A stretch of DNA of 40,924 bases, from NCBI GenBank assembly GCA_964421875.1, contig CAYQZD010000025.1, forward strand, positions 1 to 40,924, in the 5' to 3' direction. The position numbers were made by a program, and so were the translations under genes. The stretch's first letter is position 1, and each line of letters opens with the position of its first letter. This stretch comes from CAYQZD01 sp964421875 (lineage in GTDB: Bacteria > Electryoneota > Tariuqbacteria > Tariuqbacterales > Tariuqbacteraceae). Below, one piece after another: positions 1 through 8,106 of this stretch. The notes below the pieces were generated by a model. It was not told the origin of the DNA. It made no database searches and worked only from the letters and a program-made list of their open reading frames with translations.

Positions 1-407
1 TAATTACTATGTTTATGCTAATTGGAGATGCTTCACTTCGTTCAGCATGACAATCCTTAAGCTCATTTTCTGACAGACTGGCAAGCGGGAATCCGGAATC
101 AATTAATAAATATAAAGATGGATTCCGGATTTCGCTCGGAATAACAGAATTTAAACTATTCATCGTGGCGCAGGGTCTCCGCACCCTGCGCCAAATAACT
201 GTATATCAGTTATTTGCTGTCGAATGCGGAGAGTCAAAAGCACAATACTATTTGCACCCCTTTTTTAAAGAGAATCTATAATATAAAAAAAATCATTCTG
301 TAGGATATAATTCTAATACGATAAGCAAGACCTATCCTCTTGAATCACAATTACTTGTAAACTGGTGAACTTGACGACTTGAAGACTTGTTTTCAAATTA
401 AAAACAA
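1..407. other. intergenic, repeat-bearing
   Basis: No credible gene is seen. The stretch holds a copy of the GCTTCACTTCGTTC-type palindromic repeat ending in ATGACA (about 28-52), a diverged two-arm repeat built on GGATTCCGG (about 85-140), a dispersed repeat (176-248, listed separately) and an imperfect 8-bp tandem array ACTTGACG/ACTTGAAG (about 352-392). Similar units recur in other gaps of this window. Confidence 0.6.
176..248. repeat. dispersed repeat, GCACCCTGCGCC family, copy 1
   Basis: This stretch matches 13456-13528 base for base over most of its length: a GCACCCTGCGCC block, then ATATCAGTTA, then GCTGTCGA and GGAGAGTC. In copy 2 the last part forms a hairpin (GCTGTCGAC/GTCGACAGC); here the second arm has decayed. 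The sequence is non-coding in all frames as far as can be seen. Confidence 0.6.
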
Positions 408-438
408 GGGCTTCAATCCGTTAGGCGGATGTAAGCCC
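408..438 (-). terminator. stem-loop, probable terminator after tRNA-Gln
   Basis: Read on the minus strand, a GGGCTT/AAGCCC outer stem and an ATCCG/CGGAT inner stem are followed by TTGTTTTTAA. It lies about 155 nt downstream of the tRNA-Gln 3-prime end and would end the ispE-spoVG-tRNA transcript. Confidence 0.5.
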
Positions 439-594
439 CGCTGCAAACGTCTATGTTCACCAGATAACGTCCAAAACAATCGATGCCGCCAACATCTGGA
501 ACCTGCAATGAAAATATAAAAAATGTTGAAGCTTACTCTATAAGCTCAACTAAAAGCTGCCCTATTCCCTCAAGACGCAAAGCGCCGGAACTTG

Positions 595-666
595 CTGGGG
601 CGGAAGGATTCGAACCTCCGTATGCGGGGACCAAAACCCCGTGCCTTGCCACTTGGCGACGCCCCA
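595..666 (-). tRNA. tRNA-Gln (anticodon TTG)
   Basis: The minus strand folds into a full cloverleaf of 72 nt. The acceptor stem is TGGGGCG/CGCCCCA, the anticodon stem CGGGG/CCCCG encloses the loop TTTTGGT (anticodon TTG), and the T-arm is GGAGG-TTCGAAT-CCTTC. The discriminator is G and CCA is not encoded. It lies 76 nt downstream of spoVG on the same strand, so it may be co-transcribed with ispE-spoVG. Confidence 0.95.
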
Positions 667-742
667 CAACCGATGTTCTTAAATAGAACGCTCGAGGCTG
701 TTTTAACAGCAACTGTCAGCAGTGAAGAATAACTCCGAGAGT

Positions 743-1039
743 TTAATAGTCCTCACCATCAGAGCTGTAACCGCTGCCGCCGCTCTCCGCCAGCAATTCT
801 TCATACCGCGCAAGAATCAACTGTTCCATGCGCTGTCTGAATTCGTTGTTGATAGGATGAGCAATGTCTTTGTAAGTGCCGTCATTCAACTTTCTGCTGG
901 GCATGCATACAAAGAGCCCCGATTTTCCCTGAATCACCTTCAAACCGCGAACTACGAAAACGTCGTCGAAGGTGATGTTGACGAAGGCTTTGAGTTTTTC
1001 CTCGTCCCGCAAGTTGATGTTAATCTCGGTGATTTCCAA
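743..1039 (-). CDS. spoVG: SpoVG family septation/RNA-binding regulator
   Basis: The 98-residue product matches SpoVG closely: N-terminal EITEININL, then KAFVNITFDD, FVVRGLKVIQGKSGLFVCMPSRK and the end segment DIAHPINNEFRQ. In Bacillus SpoVG affects asymmetric septation, and in several bacteria it binds nucleic acids. The C-terminal tail is acidic and Ser/Gly rich, as is common. The start is a TTG codon, chosen because AGGAGG lies 5-6 nt upstream and the family begins at this residue. It follows ispE by 33 nt and precedes tRNA-Gln, so ispE-spoVG is very likely one operon. Confidence 0.95.
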   Translation of the reverse strand: MEITEININLRDEEKLKAFVNITFDDVFVVRGLKVIQGKSGLFVCMPSRKLNDGTYKDIAHPINNEFRQRMEQLILARYEELLAESGGSGYSSDGEDY

Positions 1040-1072
1040 CTCGTCCTCCTCGGTTAGTTAGTAAATCGATGA

Positions 1073-1933
1073 TCAACGGTGGGACGGAGCCGGAGTGCTG
1101 GCTGCGAATTTAAAGTGGAATGGGGGCAGTGTTGAGCAAACCCGCTTCGCTTCATCCTCGCTTCCGAACAAACCGAAAACCGCCGAACCGCTCCCTGTAA
1201 TGCTGGAATAGACAGCGCCCGAATCTTGGAGCGAAAGGGCGATATCCTGCAATTCGGAATGCTGTCCATATACTACTTCGGCGAAATCGTTCGATAATCC
1301 GCCGATGCCCTTCCGCTGTGGAATGTTCTGTATTAGATAATTCCTTAAATTAAAAAAATTTTTCAAATTTGTCAAATTATCGTCGATGCTTTTATAAACC
1401 GAGCCCGTAGATATCTCCAAGCCGGTAAAAACTAATACCACACCACCATCCCACACCGGCTCCATTGGAGTCACAAGCTCCCCGCGTCCCTGGCAAAGCG
1501 CAGAACCCTCCGGCGCAGATATGAAAAACGGAACGTCGGAACCTATAGCGCCGCCTATCGCCGCCAATTCTTCCGCAGTCGCCGGAGCGCCCCAAAGCTG
1601 ATTCAGCCCTCGCAACACCGCAGCGGCGTCCGAAGAGCCTCCCCCTAAGCCGGCGAAAACAGGAATCCTCTTTCGCAGCCTGATAGCTACCGGACGGTCG
1701 ATTCCCAAAGCTGAAGAGAAAACGCGATAAGCCTGGATACACAGATTATCCTCGCCGGAAGGGAAATCGTAACCGACAGTCTCAAAACTGAACCTATCGG
1801 ACTCTTCGATCTCAATCTCATCGTAAAGGGTCAAAGTCTGCATAAAAGTCTCAATGGGATGATAACCATCCGGGCGAACCGGACCGACATACAATCCGAT
1901 ATTTATCTTAGCTGGAGCTTTGAAAATCGGCAT
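1073..1933 (-). CDS. ispE: 4-diphosphocytidyl-2-C-methyl-D-erythritol kinase
   Basis: IspE is the GHMP-family kinase of the non-mevalonate isoprenoid pathway; it phosphorylates the 2-hydroxyl of CDP-methylerythritol in the cytosol. The 286-residue protein shows APAKINIGL at the N-terminus (catalytic Lys 9), the ATP-binding loop GLGGGSSDAA at 95-104, GSDVPFF at 131-137 and the C-terminal GHMP motif SSITGSGSAVFGLF. The ATG at 1933 is used because the family starts there; an in-frame upstream start would add 34 residues unlike the family. No good ribosome binding site is visible. SpoVG follows 33 nt downstream. A heptad repeat array lies about 85 nt upstream. Confidence 0.95.
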   Translation of the reverse strand: MPIFKAPAKINIGLYVGPVRPDGYHPIETFMQTLTLYDEIEIEESDRFSFETVGYDFPSGEDNLCIQAYRVFSSALGIDRPVAIRLRKRIPVFAGLGGGSSDAAAVLRGLNQLWGAPATAEELAAIGGAIGSDVPFFISAPEGSALCQGRGELVTPMEPVWDGGVVLVFTGLEISTGSVYKSIDDNLTNLKNFFNLRNYLIQNIPQRKGIGGLSNDFAEVVYGQHSELQDIALSLQDSGAVYSSITGSGSAVFGLFGSEDEAKRVCSTLPPFHFKFAASTPAPSHR

Positions 1934-2018
1934 AGAAATTGAAGATTGAACTTGGAATAAATGGTTCCTCCTCCCCACCCTCACCCCTAAAAATCCGAAG
2001 CGGGGCTCTTCACACGCG

Positions 2019-2063
2019 GACTTGACACTTGACACTTGTTACTTGATACTTGATACTTTACTT
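2019..2063. repeat. heptanucleotide tandem array (H1)
   Basis: Read on the minus strand, units of AAGTATC, AAGTATC, AAGTAAC, AAGTGTC, AAGTGTC follow one another with an exact 7-bp period. It sits upstream of the ispE start. Related arrays occur at 3204, 5828, 9055, 22541 and 24953. Confidence 0.75.
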
Positions 2064-2483
2064 AGCTGCCGCCGGCTCCCCGCGCCAGGCGGTATTCTGT
2101 GCAATCCGTGATTTATTAATAGCCATAATAGCCTTAATAGCCAGTGAATCATAATCCCCCCTGCCACCCTTTACAAAAGGGGGGAAACCATTTCACCATT
2201 TCACCACCGTTAAAAACGTGGGCTGAATTCTTAACCCACCAAAAAAACAAGGAAAATATCCTATCGTAACATATTGTAAAATAATAATATACAAAAAATA
2301 TAAAATTTCTCCTCGAAATACTTGACATTTGTTCAGCTTTTTCGCATATTACCTGTGAGGGGGCTACTGATAAAACGGCAGCGGAGGTGAGGGATTTCAA
2401 ACGATTCGCCCTTGTCTTCATCATCATAATCATCATTATGATTAATGCCGTAAAAAACGTAGAGTTAATAAGTTGGACGAGCG
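2064..2483. other. intergenic region between pdxJ and ispE
   Basis: No credible gene. It contains a short direct repeat (AATAGCC three times, about 2118-2144), a CCCCCCTTTTGTAAA-type repeat (about 2156-2188) and an AT-rich tract (2270-2310). A TTGACA at 2322-2327 with CATATT 17 bp later resembles a plus-strand promoter but has no plus-strand gene after it. An imperfect ATAATCAT hairpin lies at about 2425-2445. Confidence 0.5.
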
Positions 2484-3200
2484 TTAAACGCCCGGAATCA
2501 AGTCTTTCATATCCCGCACCGCGCGCTCGATACCCACCAGGGCGGCGCGGGCGATGATGGTATGGCCGATATTCAACTCCTCGATATAATCGATACCAGC
2601 CACCCTCTGCACATTGTGGTATTTCAATCCATGCCCCGCGGAAACGCGCATTCCCAGTTTATTCCCGGCGACCGCCATAGAAGCCAGCCGCTCCAGTTCG
2701 ATTTCAGCAGCCTCCTCGTCATCGGCGTCGGCAAAACTACCGGTGTGGAGTTCGATGAAATCTGCCTTGACCTTGGCAGAAGCTTTGAGCTGTTCGATAG
2801 CCGGGTCGACGAAGAGGGAGACCGCTATACGACTGTTTTGCAGGCGGGCGATGACGTCGGCGAGGTATTCGCTGTCAGCCAGTACGTCCAGACCGCCTTC
2901 GGTGGTCAACTCCTGCCGCCCCTCCGGCACCAGCGTGCACATATCGGGCTTCATCTTAAGCGCGATTTCCACCATCCCTTCTGTAGCAGCCATTTCCAGA
3001 TTCAGGTGTGTCTTCACTGTGTTCCTGAGCAGGGTCAGGTCGCGATCCTGAATGTGTCTGCGGTCTTCGCGCAGGTGGCAGACTATCCCGTCAGCGCCGG
3101 CTAATTCGGCGATTGCGGCGGCGGTCACCGGGTCCGGTTCATTGCCGCCGCGAGCCTGCCGGATGGTGGCTATATGGTCAATATTCACTCCAAGTCGCAT
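2484..3200 (-). CDS. pdxJ: pyridoxine 5-phosphate synthase
   Basis: PdxJ condenses 1-deoxyxylulose 5-phosphate with 3-amino-2-oxopropyl phosphate to pyridoxine 5-phosphate in the DXP-dependent vitamin B6 route. The 238 residues span the normal family length. Visible motifs are GVNIDHIATIRQARG (4-18), CHLREDRRHI (41-50), HLNLEMA with the catalytic Glu 69, and VSAGHGL with His 190. The gene follows the deacetylase gene by 90 nt on the same strand, and that gap is mostly a heptad repeat array ending 3 nt before the start codon. No classical ribosome binding site is seen apart from the AACGAGGAACC unit of that array. Confidence 0.96.
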   Translation of the reverse strand: MRLGVNIDHIATIRQARGGNEPDPVTAAAIAELAGADGIVCHLREDRRHIQDRDLTLLRNTVKTHLNLEMAATEGMVEIALKMKPDMCTLVPEGRQELTTEGGLDVLADSEYLADVIARLQNSRIAVSLFVDPAIEQLKASAKVKADFIELHTGSFADADDEEAAEIELERLASMAVAGNKLGMRVSAGHGLKYHNVQRVAGIDYIEELNIGHTIIARAALVGIERAVRDMKDLIPGV

Positions 3201-3203
3201 TAT

Positions 3204-3266
3204 GGTTCCTCGTTTTTCGTTACTCGTTACTGGTTGCTCGTTTCTGGTTACTCGTTACTGGTTGTC
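3204..3266. repeat. heptanucleotide tandem array (H2) abutting pdxJ start
   Basis: On the minus strand the units are AACCAGT, AACGAGT, AACCAGA, AACGAGC, AACCAGT, AACGAGT, AACGAAA, AACGAGG, AACC, in exact 7-bp phase. The last units lie where a ribosome binding site would be expected for pdxJ (GAGG about 8 nt before ATG). Confidence 0.8.
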
Positions 3267-3290
3267 GGCTTTAAATAAGCTGACCTACAA

Positions 3291-4076
3291 CTAACTACCC
3301 TCCCTGCACAGGGCGTCTATTAGCTGTGAGGGGGTCACAAATTCGACATCCTGCGCCAAGTCCGAAGTGAGGAATTTCCTCAACGCTTTCAAGGTGCCTT
3401 TGCGGCAATGCCCAATCCCCACCGCATATCCTTGGGACTGCGCAAGATAAGCGAGCTTTTCGAAGCGGTCGAATATCACTTCTCCCGGTTGTATATCGAC
3501 ATCAAGGAATACGTCCCGCCTCAGAGCTGGTATCCCTATTCGTAGAGCAGACTCGAAGGCGCGGGACCGGGGATGGGTTCTGCTGTCGATGAAATAGAGC
3601 CGCGCTCCTGCGAGCGCTTCCATCAAGCGGGCGACCGCTGCGCTGTCGGCGGTGAATTTGGAGCCCTGGTGATTAGACAGCCCGTCGGCGTAGGGGATGC
3701 TTTTCATCGCTTCCCGCAGGACCGCTTTTATCCGGCAGACCGGCATTGAGACGGTCAGGGAGCAGGGTTCATCCCCCGCGCAATTCCCGGTCTCCATGGG
3801 AATGTGCAGTATCACTTCCTTCCCCCGCCGTTTGAAGGCTAAAGCAACCTCGCTGGAATACTGCAGGCAGGGAAGTATCGAAGCGGTCAAGGGAATTTCA
3901 CAGTCCAGGAATCCCCGGACAACTTGAGCGCGGGGGGAGCAGTAACCGAAATCGTCGATAATAATCGCGACTTTGGGTTTTTCACCGGCGTGTAGGGCGA
4001 GCGCGAGCGCCATCAGCGCCCCGGCGGTCAACGCCAGCGCCGCTTTCATCCGCCGATAGCCGCGGTTAAAAATCAT
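3291..4076 (-). CDS. divergent polysaccharide deacetylase family protein (exported)
   Basis: The 261-residue protein matches the YibQ-like divergent polysaccharide deacetylase family: a signal peptide or N-terminal membrane segment (about 10-30), then KVAIIIDDFGY, a strand with PLTASILP, EVILHIPMET, the GLSNHQGSKFTAD segment, YFIDSRTHPRS and AVGIGHCRKGTL. Related proteins bind metal through Asp/His and are periplasmic, but the substrate is not firmly known. The ATG at 4076 overlaps the stop of the upstream lipoprotein gene by 11 nt; an internal ATG at 4049 (MKAALAL) gives a cleaner signal peptide and may be the real start. The overlap suggests translational coupling with that gene. Confidence 0.85.
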   Translation of the reverse strand: MIFNRGYRRMKAALALTAGALMALALALHAGEKPKVAIIIDDFGYCSPRAQVVRGFLDCEIPLTASILPCLQYSSEVALAFKRRGKEVILHIPMETGNCAGDEPCSLTVSMPVCRIKAVLREAMKSIPYADGLSNHQGSKFTADSAAVARLMEALAGARLYFIDSRTHPRSRAFESALRIGIPALRRDVFLDVDIQPGEVIFDRFEKLAYLAQSQGYAVGIGHCRKGTLKALRKFLTSDLAQDVEFVTPSQLIDALCREGS

Positions 4077-4575
4077 CCCTCCAGGCGGTGATTTTGAATT
4101 TACCGCCGGGCTTTTTAAAGCAGTCGAGCCGGGCGAAGCCGTATATTATCCGGTTGTCCAGGGTGAGGTTGAAATAGACTATAATCTGCCTCAAGCTGTT
4201 TTCCAGGTTGAAATCACGGTCTTGGGGGGCGAGGTTATACCAGGTCAGGTCGATGTTTTCGAAGTTTCTGAAGAGCCCGGCGGTTGCTTTCAAATCAGTC
4301 TGGCGATACCACTGGTCATAGCGTGAATTTGCCGCATCGTAATACTGGAACACAAAGGAGGAATCGAGCAGCTGGCTGTAGCGCAGTGAATCCTTGTTAA
4401 TATAGGAGTACCTGAAGAGTTCCAGCATGCCTCCGATGTTGGTTGCGTCGGGGACCTGGGAAGCGCCGGTTTCTCCCAATTCCGGGGCGAAGGGATTGAC
4501 GCAGCCGCATACAATCAATGCAACGGTGGTTATCCCTGTGGTTATGGTAAGAAGAACTCGCATCTCGCGAATCAT
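4066..4575 (-). CDS. putative lipoprotein, unknown function
   Basis: The 169-residue product has a short basic N-terminus, a hydrophobic stretch and a cysteine pair (Cys 23 and Cys 25); VCGC followed by VNPFAPE fits a lipoprotein signal cleaved before Cys 25. The mature part (SYINKDSLRYSQLLD, FVFQYYDA, and an ending KFKITAWRDDF) resembles a small NTF2-like alpha+beta domain, and its end is similar to GDWVIINWEDE in the lipoprotein at 5143, so the two may be paralogs. Function is unknown. It overlaps the deacetylase gene by 11 nt and probably heads the lipoprotein-deacetylase-pdxJ operon. Confidence 0.75.
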   Translation of the reverse strand: MIREMRVLLTITTGITTVALIVCGCVNPFAPELGETGASQVPDATNIGGMLELFRYSYINKDSLRYSQLLDSSFVFQYYDAANSRYDQWYRQTDLKATAGLFRNFENIDLTWYNLAPQDRDFNLENSLRQIIVYFNLTLDNRIIYGFARLDCFKKPGGKFKITAWRDDF

Positions 4576-4629
4576 ATCAGATTTCCGGGAAAATCCTCAT
4601 TAGAGGGTCTCTATCGCTGCCTCCAGTTC

Positions 4630-5142
<513 letters not shown>

Positions 5143-5755
5143 TCAATTGGATATAATCGATTTAAGGTGGGAGAAGGTGGGGGTGTCTCCAGATTGTTCA
5201 TCCTCCCAGTTGATAATCACCCAGTCGCCGTTGTAGTTTCGGTCGAAGCGGATGCGGGCTTTTCCGGCGAATTCCCGGGGAATTCCTGATTGGATGTGCC
5301 CCAGGCGGATGGTGTAGGCTTCGCGGTAAACCGGTTTGATTTCGCTTGGGGAACCGCTTTCGTGTTCGAATTGAAAGGAAGCGATGGAATCGTCGGGAAT
5401 GAAGTCCAGGGTGAAAAGCGAGCGGATAAAGGACTGTTCCTTATCGAAATCCCAGCCGGCGAAGACGGCGGTGTCGAGACTGGCGGAGGCGGGGTCGGGG
5501 CTGAAGGCAAAGCCGGAGTCGGAGTCGGCGTCTCCGGCGTAGGACTTCATATACAGCACCCCATCGTGCAGGGAGAAGGCGCGACTGATGTTCCCCAGAA
5601 CGTCATCGGGGGTGACGGGGGGAATCCAGACGTTGGCGCTGCCGCCGGGGTTTTCAGGGTCGCGGGTGTCGAAGATACCGCAGGCTTGGAGCAAGAGCAA
5701 TCCTCCTATCAGCAGGCAGGCTGTGAATATTTTTCCTTTAGCCCGAATTTTTCAT
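5143..5755 (-). CDS. putative lipoprotein with probable frameshift in signal peptide
   Basis: The uninterrupted frame runs from a TTG at 5700 and begins MLLLQACG, which is only the second half of a lipoprotein signal. In the same frame upstream the residues RAKGKIFTACLLIGGL continue without an ATG until a TGA. An ATG at 5755 lies one base out of frame: ATG is followed by five A residues (5748-5752), and with four A residues the reading would be MKIRAKGKIFTACLL...LLQACG, a textbook lipoprotein signal. So one extra base in a homopolymer is likely, either a sequencing error or a real mutation. The mature part ends GDWVIINWEDEQSG, like the lipoprotein at 4066. Function unknown. Confidence 0.7.
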
Positions 5756-6300
5756 AAATCCAAATTTTTAGACAGGATTAACAAAATTAACAGAATTTTT
5801 CTTCAAAATTAGGCTCTTCTCCATTTTAGTTGCAAGTATCAAGTACAAATCAAAGCTGGGGCATTAGCCCAAAAGAAGCGCGCTTGTCATTCCGAGCGAA
5901 AGCCGGAATCCAGTTTTTTCTTAAAAGAGATTTTCCTGGACTCCCGCTTTCGCGGGAGTGACAACGTTTTGAGAATTAATCATCATAGCATCGAGCGTTA
6001 ATCCGAAAAGCAAGATATTTTGCAACTACTTTGGAGATGAACCAAAGATTAATTCCAGTAGCAGTTTACCTGTCTGAAGTGAATATTTAGTAAGAATTTA
6101 GCATCTTGAATTTGAAAACATATATGTATTTGTTTATTTAGAGGTTATATTCACAACGGATTAAACGGATTACACGAATTTAATTCGGATTATGTCAATA
6201 ATATATAATGACATAGATTTGTGAAAATCCGCTCAACTTCTCATCAGTAAAGTGTCATGTAAATCATGTCAAGTTTATGAATTAATAAGGTTAGCGGGCA
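5756..6300. other. intergenic region upstream of the 5143 lipoprotein gene
   Basis: No credible gene. It contains a short heptad array (AGTTGCA, AGTATCA, AGTACAA; 5828-5855), a two-hairpin repeat with arms TGTCATTCCGAGCG and ACTCCCGCTTTCGCGGGAGTGACA (5885-5965), and a diverged sequence at 6140-6230 with AACGGATTAAACGGATT direct repeats. The rest is AT-rich with no recognisable signal. Confidence 0.55.
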
Positions 6301-6732
6301 TCATACATTTTCGGCGATAATCTCCGCCAGCGCTTCCACTGCCAGGGCGTATCCGATGAATCCCAGCCCGGCGATAGTCCCTTTGCAGGCGGGGGCGATC
6401 ACCGATTTCCGGCGGAATTTTTCGCGGGCGGCGATGTTCGAGATGTGAACTTCAATCACGGGATAATCGATGGAAGCGACGCAGTCCCTCAGGGCGTAGG
6501 AATAGTGGGTCAGCGCGCCGGGATTGAAGACTGCGCCTTCGACCGCGGCGGCTTGCAGGCGGTCGATAAGCTCGCCCTCGTGGTTGGATTGGAACCAGAG
6601 GAATTCGATATCGGGGAAGCGGATTTCCAGCATATTTCGCAGGTCTTCCAGAGTCTGCGAACCGTAAATTTCCGGTTCGCGCGCGCCCAACAGGTTTAGG
6701 TTGGGGCCGTTAAGAATCAGGATTGTTGGCAT
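6301..6732 (-). CDS. aroQ: 3-dehydroquinate dehydratase, type II
   Basis: AroQ dehydrates 3-dehydroquinate to 3-dehydroshikimate in the shikimate pathway; type II enzymes form cytosolic dodecamers. The 143-residue protein is full length and shows ILNGPNLNLLGAREPEIYG (6-24) with Tyr 23 as the catalytic base, FNPGALTHYS (69-78), EVHISNI with His 96, and AREKFRRKS with the substrate-gating arginine. The usual NPGAYTH is NPGALTH here. No ribosome binding site is evident before the ATG. It lies 294 nt downstream of aroB on the same strand, so the two consecutive pathway enzymes are clustered. Confidence 0.96.
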   Translation of the reverse strand: MPTILILNGPNLNLLGAREPEIYGSQTLEDLRNMLEIRFPDIEFLWFQSNHEGELIDRLQAAAVEGAVFNPGALTHYSYALRDCVASIDYPVIEVHISNIAAREKFRRKSVIAPACKGTIAGLGFIGYALAVEALAEIIAENV

Positions 6733-7026
6733 AATTTAGTGATTTCGTACTTTATTAACATTAATTTAAGTAATCGTGTACAGGTGTACAGGTGGGCAGG
6801 TGTACAAGTCCACCCTTAAAAGTCCCCCCTAAGTCAACAAGTCTGCAGGTCGGCAAGTCAGCAAGTCCGGCGCGGGGACTCAGCAGCGCCACGATGTCAG
6901 GTCTCCGCTGCGCTAAAGACCTGACATAACGCGAAAGGTGAAAGAAGGATTCCGGCTGCGCCGGAATGACGAGTTTGATTTGGTGGGTTGAAACCCACAC
7001 TGCATCTAATTTACGATTTTACGAAT
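6733..7026. repeat. aroB-aroQ gap filled with tandem and palindromic repeats
   Basis: The gap holds two octad arrays: GTGTACAG, GTGTACAG, GTGGGCAG, GTGTACAA (6776-6812) and AAGTCAAC, AAGTCTGC, AGGTCGGC, AAGTCAGC, AAGTCCGG (6831-6870). After them come the hairpin TCAGGTCT...AGACCTGA (6899-6925, also at 15627-15653), GGATTCCGGCTGCGCCGGAATGAC (6948-6971) and a GGTGGGTTGAAACCCACAC palindrome (6979-7003). Confidence 0.75.
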
Positions 7027-8106
7027 TTACGATTTCCCGCGGATAAACTCAAGCGTGAACTCAAGGGCTGAAGCTATTTCAGATTCGATGATATCATCAA
7101 CCAAACAGACTTCTCCGATGCGGCAGGGGAGGACAAAACGGACTTTACCCTGGCGGCGTTTCTTGTCGTGGTGGATGAAGGCTGAGATTTCGGCGGTGTC
7201 GAAGGGGCGGTCAAGCCGGGGAAAGGGGAAGCGTCTGAGCGCCGCTAAAATCCGCTCATACTGGTCCGGGGGGAGGAAGTTTCTTTTTCGGGCGATATGG
7301 GCGGCGCCGGCTAGGCCTGCGGCGACCGCTTCGCCGTGCTTTAGCGCTGAATAGCCGGCGGCGGCTTCCAGGGCGTGTCCGATGGTGTGTCCCAAGTTCA
7401 ATACCGCTCTTTCGCCGGAGGTTTCGCGCTCGTCTCGCGCCACGATTTCCGCTTTGACTTGGGCGCAGCGGCGGATGTCATCAGGGGTAATCCATTGCTC
7501 CGGGGGACGGGACATCCTTTCCGCTATCCGGTCGAAGAGCGCGGTATCAGCGATTATGCCGTATTTCAGGACTTCCCCCAGACCGCAGAGCCACTCCCGG
7601 CGGGGGAGGGTCTTGAGGTGGGCTGTGTCCGTCAGCACGGCTTGCGGCTGGTGGAAGGCGCCGATGAGGTTTTTCCCCAGGGGGTGGTCTATGCCGGTTT
7701 TTCCTCCGATGGCGGCGTCCACCATCGCCAGCAGGCTTGTGGGGATTTGAATTATATCGACTCCCCGCATAAAGGTGGCGGCGGCGAATCCGGCTAAATC
7801 CCCTATCATCCCGCCGCCCAGGGCGAGGATTAGAGCTTCCCGGTCGAAGCCGCGCTCAATCATAAAGGTATGGATGCGGTTCAGGGTTTCCGGCGATTTG
7901 GATTTTTCGCCGGGGGGAACGACGATGGTGTCTGCGCCGGGCGAGAGGCTTTCCCAGCGCCGGAGATGGCCGGCGGCGACGTTTTCGTCCGAGACAATCA
8001 GGCGGCTCCGCTGATTATAGGGGGCGAGGATTTCAGCCCAATCGCCGTTGAAGTGGATGAAGTAGGACCTTTCCCCCAGGTTTACCTTTATCGGAGTAAG
8101 TTTCAT
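7027..8106 (-). CDS. aroB: 3-dehydroquinate synthase
   Basis: AroB converts DAHP to 3-dehydroquinate, using NAD and a divalent metal, as the second step of the shikimate pathway. The 359-residue protein carries PPGEKSKS, the NAD-binding GGGMIGDLAGF, QIPTSLLAMVDAAIGGKTGID, and the metal ligands in GLGEVLKYG (Glu), LNLGHTIGHA (His) and KHGEAVA (His). Its ATG overlaps the stop of the upstream dehydrogenase-like gene as ATGA, so the two are translationally coupled. The C-terminus is slightly extended (ALEFTLEFIRGKS). Confidence 0.97.
   Translation of the reverse strand: MKLTPIKVNLGERSYFIHFNGDWAEILAPYNQRSRLIVSDENVAAGHLRRWESLSPGADTIVVPPGEKSKSPETLNRIHTFMIERGFDREALILALGGGMIGDLAGFAAATFMRGVDIIQIPTSLLAMVDAAIGGKTGIDHPLGKNLIGAFHQPQAVLTDTAHLKTLPRREWLCGLGEVLKYGIIADTALFDRIAERMSRPPEQWITPDDIRRCAQVKAEIVARDERETSGERAVLNLGHTIGHALEAAAGYSALKHGEAVAAGLAGAAHIARKRNFLPPDQYERILAALRRFPFPRLDRPFDTAEISAFIHHDKKRRQGKVRFVLPCRIGEVCLVDDIIESEIASALEFTLEFIRGKS

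Noticed and set aside
483..686. Plus-strand frame with GAEGFEPPYAGTKTP
   Set aside because: False translation across the tRNA-Gln gene.
2322..2350. TTGACA-N17-CATATT on the plus strand
   Set aside because: No plus-strand gene or RNA-like structure follows before pdxJ on the other strand; kept only as a note in the gap entry.
2149..2436. Open frame of 95 codons on the minus strand between pdxJ and ispE
   Set aside because: It is built from an MMIMMM start, AT-rich low-complexity sequence and a CCCCCCTTTTGTAAA repeat; no family-like features and no ribosome binding site.
4593..4615. CCTCATTAGAGGGTCTCTATCG as a terminator for the genes around it
   Set aside because: It recurs as a diverged repeat at about 26848 and 13083 and has no T run; better seen as part of another dispersed family.
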